Assembly (NCBI GenBank): GCA_902513935.1
Contig: CABXOR010000023.1
Location: 1-27,727 of the forward strand
Source: an uncultured SAR324 cluster bacterium
GTDB lineage: Bacteria; SAR324; NAC60-12
DNA length: 27,727 nt
Direction of reading: 5' to 3'
The notes below the pieces were generated by a model. The model made no database searches. It was given only the letters and a program-made list of their open reading frames with translations, and was not told the DNA's origin. The translations under genes were made by a program, and so were the position numbers. Shown here piece after piece: positions 7,578 through 17,044 of the stretch; positions within the stretch are counted from its first letter, which is position 1; each line of letters begins with the position of its first letter.

Positions 7578-8590
7578 TGATCTCACAAATAGATCGGTGT
7601 CTTCGTACCTGCGTTCATAGCGCAGGACTTTTAATTATTGGAATTCTCAAATCAACATCTTTGCTGGCGGCTGAACAGGTCGTTGAACAAAATGTGCCGG
7701 TTCGAGTAGGCTCCCCCTCTGCGTTTTTGGAATATTTATTTCCACAGACTTTTTTCCTTAAAATTAATGCCCTACCCAGTCTGTCACTTATAGAGTCGCT
7801 TCTGATATTTGCAGGAGTACTTTTGGCGATGTTTGGATTATGGTTCCTGCAAAAACCGAAAGCTGGAACACAATCCGGCGTGGGCTTTCAACTTCTCAAT
7901 CTCAGTGAACGAAAAACATTCATTCCTCTAAAATCAGGAATACAAACACTGGAGTTTCTTACTCAGATTCAAACAAGCAAAAAATATCGTTTGTCTGCAA
8001 ATTTAAACCGGGTGACTCTAACTCCACATCAAAACACTTTTGTACTTGAAGACAAGAACTACAAGAATGCACTACTGATCAATCGAAGACGTTCTCACAG
8101 AACAGTTCTGTGTGATAACGATGTTTTGGATGTTGGTGATATGATTTTACTTTTCCGAAATCATGTAGTTCCTGCAGGTACGATTCACCGTCCAGCAAGT
8201 AAAGATTTACAACTTCCAATTGTTGGAATTATTCCCAAAGGACCCGTTCATAAAATGACACCAATTTTAACAGTTTCAGGAAGCACACAGAAAATCACTT
8301 TAGTACGTAACCTGATTACTATAGGATCATCAAATAGTAATGATATTATAGTTGAAGGTGATGAAGTGGCCTTGAGGCACGCAAAAATATATAAGGTTGG
8401 AGGATCCTGGAAGATTCAAAACCTGCTCATTCACGAAACTACTACAGTTAACGGACGTCGAATAGATCAACGTTTTCTGCAGGACGGCGATGAAGTTACT
8501 GTTGGGGATATTATGTTTAAGTTTAAGTCCGGCAAAGCACAAATAAAGCAAACTCTTAAATCAAAAACAGAGACTGCCAAAAAGATTTAA
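7577..8590 (+). CDS. Membrane-anchored protein with two FHA-like domains
   Basis: 337 residues. The N-terminus is hydrophobic (about 14-31, possibly a signal or anchor), and a clear membrane span lies at about 70-91 (SLLIFAGVLLAMFGLWFL). A first, weak FHA-like beta domain covers about 105-198 and ends NDVLDVGDMILLFRN. A second and better one covers about 230-325: LITIGSSNSNDIIV, then ALRHAKIY, TTTVNGRRID, LQDGDEVTVGDIMFKF. In the second, R-H of the S-R-x-H motif and the VNG turn survive, but the leading GR has become GS and the Ser is lost. The tail is basic. The start overlaps the preceding FHA gene by one base and the product probably works with it. No kinase or phosphatase gene is adjacent to supply a phosphorylated partner. 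The gene converges on the next one with only five bases between stop codons. Confidence 0.75.
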   Translation: MISQIDRCLRTCVHSAGLLIIGILKSTSLLAAEQVVEQNVPVRVGSPSAFLEYLFPQTFFLKINALPSLSLIESLLIFAGVLLAMFGLWFLQKPKAGTQSGVGFQLLNLSERKTFIPLKSGIQTLEFLTQIQTSKKYRLSANLNRVTLTPHQNTFVLEDKNYKNALLINRRRSHRTVLCDNDVLDVGDMILLFRNHVVPAGTIHRPASKDLQLPIVGIIPKGPVHKMTPILTVSGSTQKITLVRNLITIGSSNSNDIIVEGDEVALRHAKIYKVGGSWKIQNLLIHETTTVNGRRIDQRFLQDGDEVTVGDIMFKFKSGKAQIKQTLKSKTETAKKI

Positions 8591-8595
8591 AATAC

Positions 8596-10245
8596 TTAAT
8601 TTGCTGTCAAAACATAATGAAAAGACTGGTAGCTGCTGCCTGCAACGCCTTTTAGGAAGCCCACTTCATCAGAAATGCGCAGATAGAAAGCCTCTTGTCC
8701 AACTGGAATTTTGTACTGAAATGTAAATTGTTTCCGCCTTCGTAGTAGATATGATTTTTTATGATTTCGGTTTTGGTCAAATATCGTAAGTTCCGGATTT
8801 AAATGAGTGGTACCAAGGCGGAACCAAGCTAAGTTTATGAGTTTATTCTCTTCATTTACGTTCATGTTTTTGGAAACTTCTATCCTGAACAATGTACTGT
8901 CTCCACGATGCCGAATATGATCATAAACAGCTTTTGCAAAGGGAAGTTTGAATGTTTGCTTGAATGTGCGCAAGGGCACTTGATATTCCGGTTCAGGAAT
9001 ATAGTTTTCTTCTGAGTCAATTTCAGAAAATACGTCATCCGTTAAAGTTTTTTCAAATAGTTCCAGGGGCATAGGAACTTCATTCCATTCCACCTGCACA
9101 ACCAAATCATTATCTTCCCTATTGACTGAGGTAATCAGAAAAAGTGCATTCTTAGGTGAACGGAACTCTTGTATAATCTGCTTCAGTGGCCCTAAAAAAA
9201 GAGCTTTGTAAGAAACAAAATTACTGGAAATAGTATTCAGTCTGAGTCTTTTCCAGCGGGGGTTATTCCGAAATAAAGTTTTAATTAATTGCTGCTCTTC
9301 TATTGGTCCCGGTAATCCTTTGAATTTTAGTTTTACTTGAGCTCCGCTTACCTGATTCACAGTTACAATATGCTGCATAATAGGTGTCCATTTTAGTAGC
9401 AATTGATCAAGAATTTCGGTAATAACTACATTTGTGTTCCAGGTTTTATAGGAAATTTCTGCAGTTGCCATGGTTGTACTTATTGATGATTCCGAAAAAT
9501 CCCGCTTTTGTGACCAGAAAATAAGTTGTGCTATGAGCTTTCCTTGAGATGATTTTTCAGGTTGCGGGCTTAGCCTAAGTTTTAGTTCAAGTAATGCTAC
9601 ATTAGTCTCGTTTCTTTTTTCAGGAGATTTTATTGGCATCAATGCTAGTCGAGCCGGTAGACCTGCTTCAATCGGTAACTTGCGGCCTTTTGTTAGGATT
9701 ACTCTGGTTCGAATTCGATAAGGTCTCAGCCGAATTTGCAGTTGTTCTAAAAATAGATTCAAAACTCTTGTTTGACGTAATGAGTGATCCGCATCATAGA
9801 TTAGATAAACATCCATGAATGGAATTCGTTCTTGTTCTGTAACTAATCCTAATTTGCGGAATGCTGCCAGTAAACGTGAATGAAAAATTCGTGTTTCAAT
9901 ATTTAATGTAAATTCAGTCAGGTCTGCAGTGTTGCCCTCACTGATTACACGAATAGATTCAATATAAAAATCCGGATGTTCAAAAAACTGTTGAATCAAA
10001 AGTGGCTTTAAATAAATCATACTTTCAAAATCAAGAAACCTTGCAACTGCTTGCAGAACAACATTCCCTTTTGCAGCTTTTAGTGCCTCAGTTTTTGCTC
10101 GTACCAGATTGTCCTGCTTAATTTCAACAGTTGATTCTGCCTTTTCAACAAGTAAATTCTCCCCCATCAAAGGAGCAGAAAGAAGTACCAGGAACAGGAA
10201 AACTACAGAAATTATTCGAAAAATTGACAATCTGTATATATTCAT
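8596..10245 (-). CDS. Secreted or periplasmic protein of unknown function
   Basis: 549 residues. The N-terminus is a good Sec signal peptide: basic residues, a hydrophobic core (about 11-24) and likely cleavage after the Gly of LMG near 28. The first part of the mature protein has a helix of the form D-N-L-V-R-A-K-T-E-A-L-K-A-A-K-G, followed by VLQAVARFL. This resembles the start of FlgT/LPP20-type periplasmic domains, a loose similarity. The rest is a mix of beta-rich segments (for example about 215-260 and 480-545) with no catalytic motif that I recognise and no membrane span. It is the last gene of a minus-strand run and starts only 10 bases after the phosphohexomutase stop codon. I do not assign a function. 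Confidence 0.7.
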   Translation of the reverse strand: MNIYRLSIFRIISVVFLFLVLLSAPLMGENLLVEKAESTVEIKQDNLVRAKTEALKAAKGNVVLQAVARFLDFESMIYLKPLLIQQFFEHPDFYIESIRVISEGNTADLTEFTLNIETRIFHSRLLAAFRKLGLVTEQERIPFMDVYLIYDADHSLRQTRVLNLFLEQLQIRLRPYRIRTRVILTKGRKLPIEAGLPARLALMPIKSPEKRNETNVALLELKLRLSPQPEKSSQGKLIAQLIFWSQKRDFSESSISTTMATAEISYKTWNTNVVITEILDQLLLKWTPIMQHIVTVNQVSGAQVKLKFKGLPGPIEEQQLIKTLFRNNPRWKRLRLNTISSNFVSYKALFLGPLKQIIQEFRSPKNALFLITSVNREDNDLVVQVEWNEVPMPLELFEKTLTDDVFSEIDSEENYIPEPEYQVPLRTFKQTFKLPFAKAVYDHIRHRGDSTLFRIEVSKNMNVNEENKLINLAWFRLGTTHLNPELTIFDQNRNHKKSYLLRRRKQFTFQYKIPVGQEAFYLRISDEVGFLKGVAGSSYQSFHYVLTAN

Positions 10246-10255
10246 TTAATCATGC

Positions 10256-11977
10256 TTATTGATCGCTGAGAAATTCTGCCTGAATTTCAACAAGACGTTC
10301 CTGTAAAAGCGCAGCATTTTTACCATGTAAATTAAAGTAGTATTTAATTTTTGGCTCAGTACCGGAAGGTCGAGCAGTAATTCTGGTATTGTCGGACAAT
10401 TCCAGTGAAATCACATTTGACTTAGGTAATCCTGGCCCTTGCAAATTCTTAGTTGTATCGGCACAAATTATAGTATTTTCTAAATAATCAGTTATTTTTA
10501 CTACAGTTTGACCTGCCACAGATTTCGGAGGAGAGTTGCGTAACTTACGCATAATATGCTGTATTTTTTTCAAACCTTCTGTGCCGGTATAAGTTTGCGT
10601 CCTCAGAGTGTCGAGATGGGGCCCATATTGTTGATGAATTTGATTCAGCCTGTCGATTGCAGTCAAGTTGCATTTCTTAAGTGTAGCCACCATTTCAGCA
10701 AAAGCCATGGAGGCCCAAATTCCATCTTTATCTCCCGAATGGCTTCCCATCAAATAGCCGTGACTTTCTTCCATGCCAAAAACAAACTTTCCATCAACCT
10801 CTTCTTCATAACGCAAGGCAGCTTGTCTAATCCATTTAAATCCTGTTAACACTTCAACGAGATCCAATCCATTTTCCCGGGCTATTTTTGAGACAAGAGG
10901 AGAGGTCACTACAGTTGTAATGATTACTCCTTTTTTTGGAAAGCGATTTTGTTGGTGCAATGAAGAAATGATTGAGTCTAGAATCAATATCCCAATTTGG
11001 TTGCCCGTCAACCAATGCCACTGCTTCTCTTTGTCACGGACCATAACGCCCAGACGGTCCGCATCAGGATCATTGGCTAAGATAAGGTCAACATCATCGG
11101 TTGCTTGTTCCATTGCCATTTTAAAGGCATCCCTGTCTTCAGGATTGGGTGATCCAACTGTGCTGAAATCTCCATCCGAAACCATTTGTTCTTTGACGAC
11201 TTTTACATTTTCAAAGCCTTGCTGTTGTAACAATTTTGGAACCAAACGACCGCCGGTACCGTGAAGCGGAGTAAAAATCATACCTAAATCCTTATTATTT
11301 TCACGCAGCCCCAAACTTAATTTTCTAACGGTCTTAAAATAATATTCGTCTGCTTCATTATCAATCCACTCTACTATTTCTATCTGAAGTGCTTTTTCAA
11401 AAGATATCCTTGGAATTTTGTCAATACGGTTGATGTTCCGGACTTCTTCTATGATCTGACTATCTTCCGGAGGAACAATCAAACCTCCATTTTCCCAATA
11501 AACCTTGTAACCGTTGTATTCCGGTGGATTATGACTGGCAGTGATAATAATTCCGGCTATTGCTTTACGCCTGAGAATCTCACAGGAAACGAGAGGGGTA
11601 GGTGCAATTGAACGGAACAAATAAACTGGTATGCCGTGGGCTGCTAAAACTTCGCTGGTTACTTTTGCAAACTCAAACGAGAAGTGACGTGAATCGTAAC
11701 CAACAACCACACCTTTCGCACTGGACTCATTTTTCTTATTTTCAATAATACGTGCGACTCCTTCTGTAGCCATTTGCACAGTATAGCGGTTGATTCGATT
11801 TGTACCAATACCCATTATTCCTCTTAGACCGCCTGTACCAAATTCGAGTAAACTGCCGAAACATTCTTCACGTGCTTTTTTGTTTTCAGCAGCCAGAAGG
11901 TTTTTAGCCTCTTCTTGTGTCTCAGCATCAAAGCAAGGGTTTTCGGCCCAGAATTGAACTTTTTCAATTATGTTCAT
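10256..11977 (-). CDS. Phosphohexomutase (phosphoglucomutase/phosphomannomutase), PGM2-like
   Basis: 573 residues, close to the PGM2/PgcA-type branch of the alpha-D-phosphohexomutases. The enzyme interconverts the 1- and 6-phosphates of hexoses (glucose, perhaps mannose) through a phosphoserine. All four active-site loops are visible: the phosphoserine loop TASHNP with Ser148, the magnesium loop NDPDADR (302-308), the sugar-recognition loop GMEESHG (401-407), and the phosphate loop RPSGTEPKIK near the C-terminus. FGTGGLRG near 46-53 is the typical N-terminal motif. EESHG rather than GEESFG marks the PGM2-like type; substrate preference cannot be read from sequence. It lies 33 bases after the pseudouridine synthase gene and 10 bases before the secreted-protein gene, so it is probably in one operon with them. 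Confidence 0.92.
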   Translation of the reverse strand: MNIIEKVQFWAENPCFDAETQEEAKNLLAAENKKAREECFGSLLEFGTGGLRGIMGIGTNRINRYTVQMATEGVARIIENKKNESSAKGVVVGYDSRHFSFEFAKVTSEVLAAHGIPVYLFRSIAPTPLVSCEILRRKAIAGIIITASHNPPEYNGYKVYWENGGLIVPPEDSQIIEEVRNINRIDKIPRISFEKALQIEIVEWIDNEADEYYFKTVRKLSLGLRENNKDLGMIFTPLHGTGGRLVPKLLQQQGFENVKVVKEQMVSDGDFSTVGSPNPEDRDAFKMAMEQATDDVDLILANDPDADRLGVMVRDKEKQWHWLTGNQIGILILDSIISSLHQQNRFPKKGVIITTVVTSPLVSKIARENGLDLVEVLTGFKWIRQAALRYEEEVDGKFVFGMEESHGYLMGSHSGDKDGIWASMAFAEMVATLKKCNLTAIDRLNQIHQQYGPHLDTLRTQTYTGTEGLKKIQHIMRKLRNSPPKSVAGQTVVKITDYLENTIICADTTKNLQGPGLPKSNVISLELSDNTRITARPSGTEPKIKYYFNLHGKNAALLQERLVEIQAEFLSDQ

Positions 11978-12010
11978 TGTTGATCTGGATATCAGTGAAA
12001 TTGTTTTTGC

Positions 12011-12982
12011 TTAACTATTCTGTTTCAATTCTTTTAATATTTTTTCATTGTCAGAACGAATTACAGTTTCTTTTCTTGTAACAGGATGTGGGAATCGGAT
12101 TTCTACTGCATGCAGTAATTGTCTATGGATCGGGAAATTTTGTGAAAGCAAATAATCTTCACCTTCATTAAGCCAGCGTATGAAGCCATCATTTGGAAGT
12201 CCATAAAGCTTATCCCCCACAACAGAACAACCCATGTGTGCAGCATGAACTCTGATTTGATGGGTCCGACCGCTGAAGGTACGCACTTCAACAAGTGAAT
12301 AATCACCCATTTTCCCAATTTCCCTGAAATAGGTGTGGGAAGGCTTCCCTTGAAAATTTACGCTTTGTTTAATGCGGATTTTGCTGTTTAGGTCCTGACC
12401 AATAGGCAGCGAAATGAAAATCTCCGGAACTGTTGTCTTTGAAATTTGGGGAAGGTGTCTGCTGAGGATTGCTGAATATATTTTGTGAACTAGGTTTTTT
12501 CGAAAATGAGAAGCCATTGATTGGGCAACTTCGTGTCTTTTAGCAAAAATAATTACCCCGCTGGTTTCACGGTCTAGTCGATGCAGAGTGTAAAGTTTTT
12601 TCAGGCCAAACTGAGACTTGATCAAACTGACCAGTGTATTTTTGTAATACTTACCTGAAGGACTTGTCGGCAAATTTCCCGATTTGCAGACTGCAATTAA
12701 TGCATCATCTTCGAAAATAATATCAAAGTCCAGATCAACGTCCGGTTCAAGAAAATCCGGGCGCAAATAAACAATTTTTTGATTGTTTCGCAGCTTAAAA
12801 TTTGTGCGCCCCAATTTGCCGTCGATCCAAATGCGTCGATCATTGATATTCTCACGCCATTCCTGATCATCCAAATAGCGAAATCGCCGGAGTAAAAATT
12901 CCAACAGCGTTTCCTCCCGTCCTTCCACACGCATATAATGGAAAGTTAGTTCAGTGTGCTCGGATGTCATCCGGATTGACAT
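12011..12982 (-). CDS. RluA-family pseudouridine synthase
   Basis: 323 residues. These enzymes convert specific uridines in rRNA or tRNA to pseudouridine. Motif II reads LHRLDRETSG (133-142), with Asp137 as the catalytic aspartate. The later motif GRTHQIRVHAAHMG and the following GDKLYG are also intact. The N-terminal 75 residues resemble a diverged S4-type RNA-binding domain (RRIWIDGKLGRTNFKLRNNQKIV), with the catalytic domain starting near 85. The exact target uridine cannot be told. The ATG at 12980-12982 was taken; a second Met four codons later (MTSEH) is a fair alternative. It sits 34 bases downstream of the DUF4340-like gene in the same direction. Confidence 0.9.
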   Translation of the reverse strand: MSIRMTSEHTELTFHYMRVEGREETLLEFLLRRFRYLDDQEWRENINDRRIWIDGKLGRTNFKLRNNQKIVYLRPDFLEPDVDLDFDIIFEDDALIAVCKSGNLPTSPSGKYYKNTLVSLIKSQFGLKKLYTLHRLDRETSGVIIFAKRHEVAQSMASHFRKNLVHKIYSAILSRHLPQISKTTVPEIFISLPIGQDLNSKIRIKQSVNFQGKPSHTYFREIGKMGDYSLVEVRTFSGRTHQIRVHAAHMGCSVVGDKLYGLPNDGFIRWLNEGEDYLLSQNFPIHRQLLHAVEIRFPHPVTRKETVIRSDNEKILKELKQNS

Positions 12983-13016
12983 ATCTGGCTAAGAAAGGCT
13001 GTAAAATGTTGAATCG

Positions 13017-14060
13017 TTATTCACTGAGCAAAAGTTCCTTTCCTTCCCAGGAACTTATTTCATAAAACCTGCCATTCACTTGCTGGTTATAGATTTCCAT
13101 TTCATCACGAAGTTTTAAATCTTCTGCCTCAGAAGCGCCTGATGCTACCAGTGAAATACCCATCCGCAAGCTCAAAATATAATTTTCATTTGATGCTATA
13201 TTATTCCTTAGGTTCAATGTATAAACTCTGCTGTCAAATAACGACACAAACAATGTCTTTTCTATTAAATCTGTACCTTCTGCTTGCTGGGAAACAGAAT
13301 CATCTATGTATAATTTGGAAAAAGAAAGTTTCCCCAGCCTGTTGAGGAGAGTTGTTATTTTATCAAAGTCCGGTACATCTGATTTTTCAGAGGAGGATTC
13401 CCAGTTTGTTTCAGCACTGTCACGGTTAATGGAAAATGAACCTCCTTCTTTGTTCTTAAGCACAAGGCTTTGGACTTGGTTTGACTCTAATGCAAGTAAA
13501 TCCTTTTTCAGCCAATCATTTGCTTCTGAATCTATGGACAAGCCTTCCGGAATTAAAAAAACTTTATTAGAACCTTTGTGCCTTACATACTGCCCCGGAC
13601 CACTAGTACGATTTTTCCCAAGGAGAAAGCTTAATATTGAAGTACCGTCTCCCCGCAAAAGGCTCACAGAAATTCCATGTCGGTCTTCGCTCCAATCTTC
13701 CTTGTTTTCCGGAGTATTTAATAGTTGAAAAAGTTTATGATGATCCGGATTATTTGTTACCATATCTCCCAGACGTATTTGAGATAGATTGAGCAGCAAA
13801 TCCTGAATGAGAATTGGATCTGCCTCATAATTAAAAGACTGTTCTTTCCAAACTCCGCCTTTTAACTGCATTAAGTTTACGGTAGAGCCTTGCGACTCGA
13901 TTATAATCTGGTTCAGGGCTGTTGTGTCAATTTGTTCTGGAAAGAGTTTAATGTCTTTTGATATTTGTGGTTTTGTAAAGTAGTTTTCATCTTGATAATA
14001 GATTAATCCACCTCCAACGATGAACAAACTAAAAGTGGTGAATAATAAATATTTAAACAT
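13017..14060 (-). CDS. DUF4340-like membrane-anchored periplasmic protein
   Basis: 347 residues. One N-terminal hydrophobic segment (about 3-21) acts as an uncleaved anchor or signal, and the remainder is hydrophilic and beta-rich. The pattern of short repeats, where an I-I-x-S/L-x-x-x-G-S motif is followed by a W-K/R and a lead-in to a paired-helix LLLNLSQIRLGDMV segment, is what I associate with DUF4340, which often accompanies ABC-type envelope or gliding systems. No such transporter is adjacent here. The assignment is from pattern memory and is moderate. It is the first gene of the four-gene minus-strand run (this gene, rluA-type, phosphohexomutase, secreted protein). Confidence 0.6.
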   Translation of the reverse strand: MFKYLLFTTFSLFIVGGGLIYYQDENYFTKPQISKDIKLFPEQIDTTALNQIIIESQGSTVNLMQLKGGVWKEQSFNYEADPILIQDLLLNLSQIRLGDMVTNNPDHHKLFQLLNTPENKEDWSEDRHGISVSLLRGDGTSILSFLLGKNRTSGPGQYVRHKGSNKVFLIPEGLSIDSEANDWLKKDLLALESNQVQSLVLKNKEGGSFSINRDSAETNWESSSEKSDVPDFDKITTLLNRLGKLSFSKLYIDDSVSQQAEGTDLIEKTLFVSLFDSRVYTLNLRNNIASNENYILSLRMGISLVASGASEAEDLKLRDEMEIYNQQVNGRFYEISSWEGKELLLSE

Positions 14061-14097
14061 AATTAAAACAATTCAGATTATGATTTCAAAAAATAAA

Positions 14098-14127
14098 TTT
14101 ATATTCTCATTATCCATTATTTTGCAA
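14098..14127 (-). promoter_or_regulatory. Possible promoter for the DUF4340-rluA-pgm run
   Basis: Read on the minus strand, TTGCAA (14122-14127) and TATAAA (14098-14103) are 18 bases apart. They match the -35 and -10 consensus at 4 and 5 positions and would start about 30 bases before the ATG at 14060. Confidence 0.3.
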
Positions 14128-14181
14128 CAAGCATCAAGACTAGAGGTGTCTTTTTAATCTTTCTTAATCCTATTTTTGGAA

Positions 14182-14210
14182 TTGGTATTACTTTTTTCAA
14201 ATCATATAAA
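14182..14210 (+). promoter_or_regulatory. Possible promoter for the aconitase gene
   Basis: TTGGTA (14182-14187) and TATAAA (14205-14210) are spaced by exactly 17 bases and match the sigma-70 consensus at 4 and 5 of 6 positions. The start would lie near 14217, leaving about 110 bases of leader before the ATG at 14328. Confidence 0.4.
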
Positions 14211-14237
14211 CTTGAAATTTTTTAAGAAGTTTCGTAA

Positions 14238-14256
14238 ATTTACTTTTATTTACTTT
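14238..14256 (+). repeat. Tandem direct repeat in the aconitase leader
   Basis: The nine-base sequence ATTTACTTT occurs at 14238-14246 and again at 14248-14256, so the copies are 10 bases apart, about one helical turn. They lie between the proposed promoter and the gene, where a regulator could bind. AT-rich sequence makes a chance repeat possible. Confidence 0.3.
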
Positions 14257-14327
14257 GATCACAATGAAGTTTTTAAGTGAATATTTAACTCAGGAAGCAC
14301 AAAAATTTTTCACACAAACATAAGAGA

Positions 14328-17012
14328 ATGAAAGACAATCAGTTTGGTTGCCGGATAAATTTTGAAAGTAGCGGAGGCAAAGCTGCTCTGTACAGTTTAG
14401 AAAAGTTGCAAAAAGATGGAATTGGTACGATAGACAGACTCCCATTTTCCATACGGATATTGTTGGAACAAGCACTCCGTAACGTTGATGATTTTCAGGT
14501 TTGTGCTGAAGACGTGACAGCGCTGGCAAATTGGAATGCTGCAGAAAAATCCAATCAGGAAATTCCTTATAAACCCACTCGGGTGATTTTACAGGATTTT
14601 ACAGGAGTACCTGCAGTTGTTGATTTGGCTGCACTGCGTTCAGCGATGGTTGCAATGAATGGCGATCCAAGTGTAATTAATCCGTCTATACCAGTGGATT
14701 TGGTGATTGACCATTCAATACAAGTTGATGCTTTTGGAAGTTCGGGAGCACTCAAAAAAAATATGGAAAATGAGTTCGTACGAAATCGTGAACGCTACGA
14801 GTTTCTGAAATGGGGAAAGCAGGCTTTCAACAATTTTAATGTCTATCCTCCAGGTATCGGAATTGTGCATCAAGTGAACCTTGAAACGGTGGCAACTGTT
14901 GTTCAATCCAGGGATGGTGTTTGTTTCCCGGACACATTGGTGGGCACAGATTCACATACCACAATGATCAATGGTCTTGGAGTAATGGGCTGGGGAGTAG
15001 GTGGAATTGAGGCAGAATCGGTGATGTTAGGTCAACCAATCAACATGCTCATTCCGGAAGTAATTGGTTTACGTCTTCTTGGAGAACTGCAACAGAAAGC
15101 AACGGCAACTGATTTGGTTTTACGGGTAGTTGAAATGCTGCGGGAAAAAGGTGTAGTGGAAAAATTTGTTGAATTTTTTGGACCTGGTTTGAATAATCTA
15201 AAATTAGCCGACCGTGCAACTTTGGCAAATATGGCTCCGGAGTATGGTGCTACCATGGGTTTTTTCCCAGTAGATGATGAAACTTTAAGATACTTGCGTG
15301 ATACTGGACGACCGGACTTGCTGGTTCAACTCGTAGAACGTTATTGCAAAGAACAAGGTCTCTTCCGGACGAGTGATTCTCCAGTTCCGGAATTTTCGGA
15401 TACTTTGGATCTGGATCTTTCCACTGTTGAACCTGCGCTTGCAGGTCCTAAACGTCCACAGGATCGTGTCAATCTTTCGCAAATGCAGCAAAACTGGCAA
15501 AAAACTTTGTGTGTATCTAGGAAAGAGCGTGGATTTGAATTGAGTGATGAGCAAATAGAAACCTCGGTTCAGATCCAGGGTATTTTTTCCGGAGAACTAA
15601 AACATGGTTCGGTGGTCATTGCGGCGATTACGTCATGTACAAACACGAGCAATCCTTCCGTTATGCTTGCAGCAGGACTGCTTGCTAAAAAAGCAGTTGA
15701 AAAAGGCTTGAATCGCCAACCTTGGGTTAAAACATCTCTTGGGCCTGGTTCACGTGTAGTGACAGATTATCTGGAAGCAGCCGGATTGAATGAACCGCTT
15801 GATGCACTTGGTTTTCATACTGTTGGCTATGGCTGTACTACCTGTATTGGTAACTCAGGTCCTCTTCCGGAAAGTATTGCTACAGCAATAAATCAAGGTG
15901 ATTTGGTAGTTGCCTCAGTTTTGTCTGGAAATCGAAATTTTGAAGGACGGATAAGTCAGCATATCAAGGCTAATTATTTGGCCAGTCCTCCGCTGGTTGT
16001 GGCTTATGCCATTGCTGGAACGGTGAATATTGATTTAATAAATGAGCCTCTTGGTAACGGAAAAGATGGTCAGCCGGTTTTTCTAAAAGACATTTGGCCC
16101 GCTCAGGAAGAAATAGATGAAGTAGAAAAACTGATTACCAGTGAAATGTATGAGAAAGAATACAAAGGGGCAGGTTTAAGCTCTCCCCTGTGGAATGCTA
16201 TTGAAGCCCGAAAAGGTGAAGTTTATGAATGGGATGATTCATCGACCTATATCCAAAATCCACCATTTTTTCAAAAAATGGGTCTTGAAGTTAATGCTTT
16301 GCAGGATATTATTGGTGCAAGAGTTTTAGCAAAATTAGGAGATTCGATTACAACAGATCATATCTCTCCTGCCGGAACTTTTTCTTCGGAAACTCCAGCA
16401 GGAAAATATTTACTGGAACTTGGAACGGAAATCAAAGATTTCAATTCTTATGGATCCCGTCGCGGGAATGACCATGTCATGACGCGGGGAACTTTTGGGA
16501 ATGTCCGTTTGCGAAATGAGTTGGTTCCCGGAACAGAGGGTGGTTTTACCAAACTATTCCCTTCAGGAGAACTTACAACAATTTACGAAGCAGCACAAAA
16601 ATATAAAGATAGTGGAACTCCGCTAGTTGTTTTAGCTGGTGCCGAATATGGAACTGGCTCCTCGCGTGATTGGGCTGCAAAAGGGCCATTTCTACTTGGT
16701 GTCAAGGCTGTAATTGCAACGAGTTATGAGCGTATTCACCGCTCCAACCTGGTGGGGATGGGTGTCTTGCCTCTTCAATTCAAGAACGGTGAAACTCATA
16801 AGTCACTTGGCTTGAGCGGAGGGGAAGAGTATGCGGTGTTGCATTTAACTGATAATTTGAAGGCGGGCCAGGATGTAATCTTACGTGCAGATGATCGTGA
16901 AATTACAGTAACTTGCCGTTTAGATACCTTGGTTGAAATAGAATTTTACAAAAACGGTGGTATTTTACACACAGTTCTGAGGAATTTCATGCAAGAAAGT
17001 CTTAAGAAATAG
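14328..17012 (+). CDS. acnA: Aconitate hydratase A
   Basis: 894 residues, the standard length of AcnA/IRP1-type aconitases. It isomerises citrate to isocitrate through a [4Fe-4S] cluster in the TCA cycle. The three cluster cysteines are C437 (in [10 protein letters not shown]) and C503 and C506 (in [12 protein letters not shown]). Other conserved blocks are [45 protein letters not shown] and the C-terminal swivel-domain motif [13 protein letters not shown]. No residue known to be essential appears missing. The ATG at 14328 fits the family N-terminus ([14 protein letters not shown]). The ribosome site is weak (AAGAGA just before the ATG). The HNH gene follows after 32 bases on the same strand. 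Confidence 0.97.
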   Translation: MKDNQFGCRINFESSGGKAALYSLEKLQKDGIGTIDRLPFSIRILLEQALRNVDDFQVCAEDVTALANWNAAEKSNQEIPYKPTRVILQDFTGVPAVVDLAALRSAMVAMNGDPSVINPSIPVDLVIDHSIQVDAFGSSGALKKNMENEFVRNRERYEFLKWGKQAFNNFNVYPPGIGIVHQVNLETVATVVQSRDGVCFPDTLVGTDSHTTMINGLGVMGWGVGGIEAESVMLGQPINMLIPEVIGLRLLGELQQKATATDLVLRVVEMLREKGVVEKFVEFFGPGLNNLKLADRATLANMAPEYGATMGFFPVDDETLRYLRDTGRPDLLVQLVERYCKEQGLFRTSDSPVPEFSDTLDLDLSTVEPALAGPKRPQDRVNLSQMQQNWQKTLCVSRKERGFELSDEQIETSVQIQGIFSGELKHGSVVIAAITSCTNTSNPSVMLAAGLLAKKAVEKGLNRQPWVKTSLGPGSRVVTDYLEAAGLNEPLDALGFHTVGYGCTTCIGNSGPLPESIATAINQGDLVVASVLSGNRNFEGRISQHIKANYLASPPLVVAYAIAGTVNIDLINEPLGNGKDGQPVFLKDIWPAQEEIDEVEKLITSEMYEKEYKGAGLSSPLWNAIEARKGEVYEWDDSSTYIQNPPFFQKMGLEVNALQDIIGARVLAKLGDSITTDHISPAGTFSSETPAGKYLLELGTEIKDFNSYGSRRGNDHVMTRGTFGNVRLRNELVPGTEGGFTKLFPSGELTTIYEAAQKYKDSGTPLVVLAGAEYGTGSSRDWAAKGPFLLGVKAVIATSYERIHRSNLVGMGVLPLQFKNGETHKSLGLSGGEEYAVLHLTDNLKAGQDVILRADDREITVTCRLDTLVEIEFYKNGGILHTVLRNFMQESLKK

Positions 17013-17044
17013 TGTTGAGGGATTAACTATTTATTTGTGTCAAA

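Noticed and set aside
8591..8595. Terminator between the FHA gene and the secreted-protein gene
   Set aside because: Only five bases separate the stop codons, and no hairpin is centred there.
13306..13728. 140-codon plus-strand frame
   Set aside because: It lies wholly opposite the DUF4340-like gene, which has a signal anchor and family pattern. It is a mirror frame.
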